From IMG/VR virus record IMGVR_UViG_3300037247_000922, positions 1 to 36,926 of that record: a stretch of 36,926 bases of DNA; one strand, written 5' to 3'. The DNA comes from a virus. This document shows, one piece after another, positions 32,257 to 36,926 of this stretch (the first letter of the stretch is position 1; each line of letters starts with the position of its first letter). The notes under the pieces were generated by a model. The model was given only the letters and a program-made list of their open reading frames with translations, was not told where the DNA came from and searched no databases. The position numbers and the translations under genes were made by a program.

Positions 32257-32799
32257 CTACATCAAATCGTCTGTGTCCTCCCCGAAATCTTCCGCAGCCG
32301 TAGCTCCGCCACCTCCTAAGTTTTCGCCGTCCTCCAGTTTTTGAAGGTTATTAAGACCACAAGCAATACCTTTATTACCCCCTTTGTTGTAAGGGTAAAA
32401 ATTGATACTGGCACGACCATAACATCCCGAATAAAACTCCGAACGGTCGATAATTTCGTTTGTGTTTTCATCAACCAAACCCGGTTTTGTTGAACTTTTG
32501 GCACTTACGAAGAAACAATTTTCATACTCTTCCTTGTCAGGCATTTCTTCGTCCCCATCTCTTAGCGCTGGATAGCGATAAGTTTTTGGAATCTTACCCC
32601 CAAACGTTTTACTCTTGCCTTCGAGTTCTGCGGCTTTGATTGCTTTTTCGATTTTCGCAATTGTTACTTTATCCTTCTTAGGTATAAGAAGGGTTACACT
32701 GTATTTCGGCTCGGAGTTTTCGTCCATTGCTTTGGGCTCGAAAACCTGGGCGTAAGAAAATCTTATGCCTGGGCCGGTTACTACTTTAGTTTCACTCAT
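32257..32799 (-). CDS. DUF2815 ssDNA-binding protein
   Basis: A 180-residue protein (MSETKVVTGPGIRFSYAQVFEPKAMDENSEPKYSVTLLIPKKDK...) with the pattern of DUF2815, a phage OB-fold family viewed as single-strand DNA-binding protein. The C-terminus is Gly-rich and acidic (GGGGATAAEDFGEDTDDLM), like SSB tails that recruit partners. The start at 32799 lies after the upstream stop; the frame is open from 32868. It is part of the polymerase/exonuclease module. Confidence 0.8.
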   Translation of the reverse strand: MSETKVVTGPGIRFSYAQVFEPKAMDENSEPKYSVTLLIPKKDKVTIAKIEKAIKAAELEGKSKTFGGKIPKTYRYPALRDGDEEMPDKEEYENCFFVSAKSSTKPGLVDENTNEIIDRSEFYSGCYGRASINFYPYNKGGNKGIACGLNNLQKLEDGENLGGGGATAAEDFGEDTDDLM

Positions 32800-32815
32800 T
32801 TGTTTTATTTTTAAA

Positions 32816-33985
32816 TTATTTAAAATCTTCTTTTGCCTGTTCGATACCAAGGGCTTTGCGCTTATCACTTTGGTCCACTAATGTAGGTTTGCCTACGGGT
32901 TTGATTACCAAAGCCCCTAAGAGTTCATTAAAATCTTTTTTACCGACAAGCTTCTCAATGTCCCCTATACCTTTAAGTTTCAAACTCAAAATTTCTGAGT
33001 CTTCGTACAAGTTGAGAATTTCTTTTACTTTGTCGTCGTCTTTCCATTTTCGATTACTTCGACCCTCTACGAGTTTCAACCCCGCCCACTTCTTGCCTGC
33101 TAAAGCTTCTTTAAGAAGGTATTCCGCAACGGATTTAATCCAGTCGGCTATCATAGGGTTGTCTTTGTGCACAGTCAACAACTGTTCATCTGTTAACAAG
33201 TGTGGGCTTTTAAATTCGTGCTTTGCAACTTTCAAGCTTTGGCTTGCCAGGGTTGCACACCTTGCTTTGGCTTTACACCATTTGCACCAAGACCCCGCAT
33301 ATTGTATGCCTTCACCCTTGTACGCTTGTTCAGCTTTGGGTTTCACAATACCTTCGCCCCACTGAACTAAATCCTTTGCAGAAATTTCCCAGGTTGAAAT
33401 ATGATCTAAACGGGGCTGCATAATATTTAAACGTACCGTTTCAATATCGTACATCATATCAAAAGCATCCAGAGCGCCAAGGGCATAAAGCTTAAGTTGT
33501 GGGTTGTCGTCTGCATCAACTTTCAAGCCTTTGCCATATTTAAGGTCGATCACATCCATAACCCCGTCCGCGATGATAATTGCATCGCAGGTACCGAAGC
33601 CCTTTTCAATGTAAGCGCCCAGGTCTACTTTCTCTTCTATGAGAAGAACGGCGCCGGGTGTTTTCTTCTTTGCGATTGCAAAAACTTCCAAAACAAAGTT
33701 TACATACTTTTGAACTTCGCCGTCCATCTCCGGGCTATAGAGTTCATGCTTTTTTTGTTTGTTTACTTTGTCCCTGTACTGCCGGGCATTTAAAATGCCC
33801 GCAGCTTTCTGGAGACTTAGGTCTCCGAATTCATGTGCCAAAGTACCCTCGGCAGCAAACACGCTGCTCCCCGGGTCTTTGAAGTCCTCTTCGAGCCTTG
33901 CCGAGGGTGTGCAGTTAAGCCACCTGGAAGCACCCGAAGCACTTAAAAGGGCGTGAGCCCTTTCACTGTGTTTAGGCCCTGCCAT
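32816..33985 (-). CDS. DUF2800 RecB/Cas4-like nuclease with Fe-S cysteines
   Basis: A 389-residue protein of the DUF2800 family, related to RecB/Cas4 exonucleases. Active-site residues are visible: His51, Asp134 in GFGTCD, Asp147 and Lys149 in DVIDLKYG, and Gln163. Four cysteines, Cys25 plus CKWCKAKARC (234, 237, 243), have the C-Xn-CX2CX5C spacing of the Cas4/AddB iron-sulphur cluster. It would process DNA ends for recombination with the neighbouring DUF2815 protein. The next gene upstream ends at its start. Confidence 0.8.
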   Translation of the reverse strand: MAGPKHSERAHALLSASGASRWLNCTPSARLEEDFKDPGSSVFAAEGTLAHEFGDLSLQKAAGILNARQYRDKVNKQKKHELYSPEMDGEVQKYVNFVLEVFAIAKKKTPGAVLLIEEKVDLGAYIEKGFGTCDAIIIADGVMDVIDLKYGKGLKVDADDNPQLKLYALGALDAFDMMYDIETVRLNIMQPRLDHISTWEISAKDLVQWGEGIVKPKAEQAYKGEGIQYAGSWCKWCKAKARCATLASQSLKVAKHEFKSPHLLTDEQLLTVHKDNPMIADWIKSVAEYLLKEALAGKKWAGLKLVEGRSNRKWKDDDKVKEILNLYEDSEILSLKLKGIGDIEKLVGKKDFNELLGALVIKPVGKPTLVDQSDKRKALGIEQAKEDFK

Positions 33986-34377
33986 TACGCTAAGGCGTTT
34001 AAGAATTCCATAAACTCCGGATACTTTGCAGCTTCGAGCTTCGAAACGTTTAAAGCGTCCAGCTCACCAAGCTTCGCTTTGATTTCAACTTTGTAAGCCT
34101 TTGCTTTCGCAGCTACCAAAGTCCTTACTTCGTCGATTGAAAAAACGTTTTCGTCAAACTCTGCGGCCCCCGCATGGGTCTCGCCTTTAACAATTATTTT
34201 TTCCTGCAAAGTACCAGAGGTTGTGTCTGGGGAGTCGACTTCTTTTTTAGTTGCCCTTTTCTTTGGCGCTGCTTTCGCAGTCTCTTCACCTGCCAGCACT
34301 TGAAAGAATGCAAGCCATGCTTTGACCTCTTTAGGGTCGGAGGTGTCTATCAACCCCTCGAATTTTAATTCACTCAT
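33985..34377 (-). CDS. hypothetical protein of the recombination module
   Basis: A 130-residue protein. It has an N-terminal helical region (DPKEVKAWLAFFQVLAGEE), an Ala/Lys-rich linker (AAPKKRATKKEVDSP) and a C-terminal helical domain (FSIDEVRTLVAAKAKAYKVEIKAKLGEL...). The C-terminus has the pattern of short helix-extended-helix/SAP-like domains, which may bind nucleic acid. It overlaps the nuclease start by one base. Confidence 0.6.
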   Translation of the reverse strand: MSELKFEGLIDTSDPKEVKAWLAFFQVLAGEETAKAAPKKRATKKEVDSPDTTSGTLQEKIIVKGETHAGAAEFDENVFSIDEVRTLVAAKAKAYKVEIKAKLGELDALNVSKLEAAKYPEFMEFLNALA

Positions 34378-34388
34378 ATAATCAATAT

Positions 34389-34586
34389 TTAGTTTTCACG
34401 ATAAAATAAGTCTATTAGGCTAACGCCTAATGCATCAGCCAAGTCCATGGCTGTAATCAAGTCCGCGTTTTTGCCGTTCTCAATCCTTCCTACGGTTTCC
34501 CGTGAGACGCCCGCCTTTTTGGCGAGTTGTTCCTGGGTAATGTCCAGGCGCCCCCGGTTTTCTTTAATCCTGTTTAATAGCTTCAT
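34389..34586 (-). CDS. Cro/C1-type HTH repressor
   Basis: A 65-residue XRE-family protein consisting of one helix-turn-helix domain (ITQEQLAKKAGVSRETVGRIENG). DNA-contacting positions lie in the VSRETVGRIENG recognition helix. The size is that of Cro. It is transcribed from the promoter at 34597-34627, whose spacer and -33 box lie in a 10-bp inverted repeat, so it probably represses itself and the replication genes downstream. Confidence 0.85.
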   Translation of the reverse strand: MKLLNRIKENRGRLDITQEQLAKKAGVSRETVGRIENGKNADLITAMDLADALGVSLIDLFYREN

Positions 34587-34596
34587 CTTTTTGAGA

Positions 34597-34627
34597 CAAA
34601 GATAATATAAAAAGTTACACTTCCAAA
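34597..34627 (-). promoter_or_regulatory. leftward promoter of the replication operon with palindromic operator
   Basis: Minus-strand TTTG (complement of 34624-34627), 19-bp spacer and TATCTTTG (complement of 34597-34604). ATAAAAAGTT at 34607-34616 and AACTTTTTAT at 34626-34635 form a 10-bp inverted repeat with a 9-base spacer over the promoter. It differs from the operators at 23781 and 35073. Confidence 0.75.
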
Positions 34628-34821
34628 CTTTTTATTTTACGTTCGTTTAAATATAATTGATGATAAAGGGTTAAAGGCCTTTCCAACATACCTGACAAGG
34701 TTTCAAAAATACTTTTGTTTGCACTATTGTATTTAAACACTTGTACGGGTTTTGTTAAACCCCGGTTTAACTGGTCGTCGATTACGGAGACTATTGCGTC
34801 CCTTGCCTGTTTAGACTTCAT
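34615..34821 (-). CDS. small regulator-partner protein
   Basis: A 68-residue basic protein (MKSKQARDAIVSVIDDQLNRGLTKPVQVFKYNSANKSIF...). Its start overlaps the end of the first HTH gene, so they are probably co-translated; 34830 is an alternative start. It is helical at the N-terminus. It might bind the HTH protein, but this is only from context. Confidence 0.55.
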   Translation of the reverse strand: MKSKQARDAIVSVIDDQLNRGLTKPVQVFKYNSANKSIFETLSGMLERPLTLYHQLYLNERKIKSLEV

Positions 34822-35044
34822 AAAACACATCTTTAGATAACCTGATATCCAGGTTGTTGGCCACGACTATCCTGGTTAAAGTATCTATTGTGTAACTGCT
34901 CCGGCCATTGATGACCGAAGACATTTGGGAGGGCGTGATGCCTGCGAGCTTTGCGGCTTTGTCCGAGGTTACGAATTTAATTCGCAGTTGCTTTTTTACT
35001 TGCAAGCCTATTATCTTGCGTATCATTATTTCTTTGCCTAACAT
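34811..35044 (-). CDS. HTH regulator, first gene of the leftward operon
   Basis: A 77-residue protein with an XRE-like helix-turn-helix (SDKAAKLAGITPSQMSSVINGRSSYTIDTLTRI). The frame is open from 35071, but that lies upstream of the promoter's expected start site, so 35044 is chosen; 35053 (leaderless) and 35026 are alternatives. It sits beside the divergent promoters and is the best candidate to bind the repeated palindromes. Confidence 0.7.
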   Translation of the reverse strand: MLGKEIMIRKIIGLQVKKQLRIKFVTSDKAAKLAGITPSQMSSVINGRSSYTIDTLTRIVVANNLDIRLSKDVFYEV

Positions 35045-35057
35045 GTTTTCCATATCG

Positions 35058-35089
35058 CAAAGATAAATCAATTTATCATAAATACCAAA
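35058..35089 (-). promoter_or_regulatory. leftward early promoter
   Basis: Minus-strand TTTG (complement of 35086-35089), 20-bp spacer, TATCTTTG (complement of 35058-35065). The palindromic element GATAAAT-N2-ATTTATC (35062-35077) covers the -7 box. It is divergent from the promoter at 35092. Confidence 0.75.
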
Positions 35090-35101
35090 TATTTGTTATA
35101 T
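35073..35101. promoter_or_regulatory. operator between divergent promoters, repeated at 23781-23809
   Basis: An imperfect palindrome around ATAAATA-CCAAA-TATTTGT, matching 24 of 29 bases of the perfect palindrome at 23781-23809. It covers the -33 boxes of both divergent promoters (35086-35089 and 35092-35095), so one bound protein could block both directions. Confidence 0.75.
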
Positions 35102-35123
35102 TGATAAATATGTTTATCTTTGT
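35092..35123 (+). promoter_or_regulatory. rightward early promoter
   Basis: TTTG at 35092-35095, 19-bp spacer and TATCTTTG at 35115-35122. The 22 bases 35102-35123 are identical to 2743-2764. It serves the ATG at 35136, 13 bases downstream. Confidence 0.75.
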
Positions 35124-35135
35124 AGAAAAAAAATT

Positions 35136-35447
35136 ATGGAAACAATTGAAAAAGATTTAAATTTAATACTGGATTACTCGACTAAAGAAACAAGCCGGAA
35201 TATTAAAACGCTTAAGGGTCTCGCTGTGATGGAAACCGAGGTAGAACAAAGTATTGAACTCCTTAATACGTTAGGGTACCTATCGGAGGGGGTTTCTTTT
35301 GAAAAAGGGTCTGTAAATTTAAAAGGGGTGAACTACGGGTATTCTTTACCTTATAATACGCTGCCTTATATGGTTGCGGGTTTTTTACAAAACAAAACTA
35401 AGTACAGGACTAAAAGTGCAGTATTATATAAAGCACGGACAAGATGA
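35136..35447 (+). CDS. early protein of unknown function
   Basis: A 103-residue protein (METIEKDLNLILDYSTKETSRNIKTLKGLAVMETEVEQSIELLNTLGYLSEG...). A helical N-terminus, possibly a winged-helix-like or other helical fold, and a short beta C-terminal part. It is the first gene of the rightward early operon, opposite the HTH gene, which is where a Cro-like antagonist or anti-repressor is often found. ATGA overlap with the exonuclease. Confidence 0.6.
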   Translation: METIEKDLNLILDYSTKETSRNIKTLKGLAVMETEVEQSIELLNTLGYLSEGVSFEKGSVNLKGVNYGYSLPYNTLPYMVAGFLQNKTKYRTKSAVLYKARTR

Positions 35448-36022
35448 TAAAAATATTCTTTGATTTAGAAACCACGGGTCTGAATGTTAAAAAACATTCG
35501 GTGCACCAAATCGCCGGGCTAATAGAAATTGACGGCGGAGTTGTCGAAACCTTCGACATAAAAACAAGGCCACACCTGAAAGCTGAACTGGACACACAAG
35601 CACTTAAGATTTGTAATAAGACGGAGGCAGAGCTTTTGGCTTACCCGGAAATGAACCAGGCACACTTTATATTTTCGAGGACACTTCGTAAATATATTGA
35701 CAAGTATAATCCTAAAGACAAAGCTTTCCTAATTGGTTTCAATGCCTCACATTTTGACTGCACTTTCTTGCGTGCCTGGTTCGAACAGAACAACGATAGT
35801 TTTTTTGACTCCTGGTTTTGGAAGAGCGAAATTGATGTGATGAGCTTGGCAGCCCAATACTTACTCGCTAGGCGAGTAAACATGCCAAGCTTTAAACTTA
35901 AACGTGTTGCAATGGAATTGGGTATAGAAGTAAACGCAGGGCGTTTACACGACGCTTTATACGATGTGGAATTGACCAGGGGGGTTTATAGGATAATAAC
36001 AGGGTTGGAGGTTGAGTTATGA
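35444..36022 (+). CDS. DnaQ-type 3'-5' exonuclease
   Basis: A 192-residue DEDD-family exonuclease. Exo I is FFDLETTG (5-12; Asp7, Glu9), Exo II is FNASHFDCTFLR (99-110; Asp105), and Exo III is RLHDALYDVELTR (167-179; His169, Asp174), the HxAxxD-type pattern. It could be a DNA or RNA trimming enzyme. The polymerase already has its own proofreading domain, so a separate role is likely. It lies in an early operon with small genes, overlapped by ATGA on both sides. Confidence 0.88.
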   Translation: MIKIFFDLETTGLNVKKHSVHQIAGLIEIDGGVVETFDIKTRPHLKAELDTQALKICNKTEAELLAYPEMNQAHFIFSRTLRKYIDKYNPKDKAFLIGFNASHFDCTFLRAWFEQNNDSFFDSWFWKSEIDVMSLAAQYLLARRVNMPSFKLKRVAMELGIEVNAGRLHDALYDVELTRGVYRIITGLEVEL

Positions 36023-36234
36023 GGTTAGTGGTGGGGTGCAATTGCCATTGGGTTTGGCAAAATCATAAAGCGATGAGGTTTGTACTATTGGAACTAAAAG
36101 GGAAAAGGGCAAAGCTGGGTACCAGGACAACACATAAAAAATTTTGGGTAAACGTGGATGATTTGATATTTATTAAAAGTAAACACAATAGAGCCAAAGC
36201 CGATAAATTAGAGTTGAAAGAGTTGTTAGGTTAA
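36019..36234 (+). CDS. small basic protein at the end of the early operon
   Basis: A 71-residue Lys/Arg-rich protein (MRLVVGCNCHWVWQNHKAMRFVLLELKGKRAKLGTRTTHKKFWVNVDDLIFIK...), beta-rich with a small barrel look (strands around MRFVLLEL, KAKLGTR and FWVNVDDLIFI). It may bind nucleic acid. ATGA overlap with the exonuclease, and the repeat array starts about five bases after its stop. Confidence 0.6.
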   Translation: MRLVVGCNCHWVWQNHKAMRFVLLELKGKRAKLGTRTTHKKFWVNVDDLIFIKSKHNRAKADKLELKELLG

Positions 36235-36238
36235 TTAC

Positions 36239-36926
36239 CAGGAGAAAATCTCTTTCAACAAATCTCAAATCTCTTTGAAGGGGTTTTGTCGTTTGTCGGG
36301 AGAAAATCTCTTTCAACAAATCTTAAAACTCTTCAAAGAGTTTTTGTCGTTTGTCGGGAGAAAATCTCTTTCAACAAATCTTAAAACTCTTTGAAGAGTT
36401 TTTGTCGTTTGTCGGGAGAAAATCTCTTTCAACAAATCTTAAAACTCTTTGAAGAGAATTTGTCGTTTGCCGGCAGAAAATCTCTTTCAACAAATCTCAA
36501 ATCTCTTTCAAAAGAATTTGTCGTTTGCCGGCAGAAAATCTCTTTCAACAAATCTCAAATCTCTTTCAAAAGAATTTGTCGTTTGCCGGCAGAAAATCCC
36601 TTTCAACAAATCTCAAATCTCTTTGAAGAGAATTTGTCGTTTGCCGGCAGAAAATCCCTTTCAACAAATCTCAAATCTCTTTGAAGAGAATTTGTCGTTT
36701 GCCGGGAGAAAATCTCTTTGAACAAATCTCAAAACTCTTCAAAGAGTTTTTGTCGTTTGCCGGGAGAAAATCTCTTTGAACAAATCTCAAAACTCTTTGA
36801 AGAGTTTTTGTCGTTTGCCGGGAGAAAATCTCTTTGAACAAATCTCAAAACTCTTCAAAGAGTTTTTGTCGTTTGCCGGGAGAAAATCTCTTTGAACAAA
36901 TCTCAAAACTCTTCAAAGAGTTTTTG
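36239..36926 (+). repeat. 58-bp hairpin tandem repeat array, right part
   Basis: The GGGAG/GGCAG motif occurs at 58-bp steps from about 36240 to 36878, giving 11 full units and a partial one at the window end. Four hairpin-arm variants are present: CTCTTC-AAAGAG, CTCTTT-GAAGAG, CTCTTTC-AAAAGA and CTCTTTGAAG-AGAA. Most still pair. The last 120 bases equal the first 120 of the window. No conserved reading frame crosses the units. Confidence 0.95.

Noticed and set aside
34389-36022. Integrated prophage with attachment sites and integrase
   Set aside because: No integrase or excisionase motif, no host genes and no att-like repeat next to a normal tRNA; the ends lie in a tandem array.
36239-36926. 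CRISPR array
   Set aside because: Units follow each other directly with no unique spacers, the repeat is 58 bp long, and no cas genes are present.

Overview
The window looks like an essentially complete genome of a tailed phage (siphovirus type) of a Bacteroidota host. The host inference rests on two things seen in the sequence. First, eight candidate promoters have the form TTTG-N19/20-TAnnTTTG, the -33/-7 consensus known for Bacteroidota. Second, almost no gene starts have a Shine-Dalgarno sequence. No host chromosomal gene and no integrase is visible. The first 120 and last 120 bases are identical and lie inside one 58-bp tandem-repeat array, so the contig is probably a closed circle (about 36.8 kb) cut within that array.

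Layout. (1) 36239-36926 plus 1-199: about 15 copies of a 58-bp repeat that carries a hairpin. (2) 200-622: a gene-free region with eight exact copies of GTAAACAA in both orientations, ending in a promoter. (3) 625-22066, rightward: packaging, tail, tape measure, protease/scaffold, capsid, tail tube, portal, connector, fibre and holin-like genes. The order is unusual: the portal lies about 14 kb from the terminase, after the tape measure and capsid. A small portal-derived relic sits between the two terminase genes. A second 58-bp repeat array (3990-4130) lies between a terminator and a promoter inside this arm. (4) 22062-22097: a 15-bp inverted repeat between the converging arms. (5) 35044 down to 22101, leftward: regulators, a RecB/Cas4-like exonuclease (DUF2800), a DUF2815 ssDNA-binding protein, three tRNA-like elements, DNA polymerase A, a Dam-type methylase, a primase-helicase (VirE type), an HD nucleotidase, a VRR-NUC nuclease and a SNF2 helicase. 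A separately promoted cluster of small, partly membrane-bound proteins follows. (6) 35136-36234, rightward: a short early operon with a DnaQ-type exonuclease.

Regulation. The promoter-operator region in front of the leftward regulator gene (35058-35101) is repeated at about 82% identity in front of the small-gene cluster (23766-23809). The rightward early promoter (35102-35123) is repeated without change for 22 bases at 2743-2764. The second HTH gene has its own different palindrome at 34607-34635. Together these suggest a small repressor circuit linking four transcription units.

The most unusual items are the 58-bp hairpin repeat arrays, the iteron-like GTAAACAA cluster, the three tRNA-like elements that do not fold as normal cloverleaves (one with its T-arm-like hairpin on the 5' side), the duplicated operators, and the portal relic between 180-bp-spaced direct repeats. 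No endolysin could be recognised.
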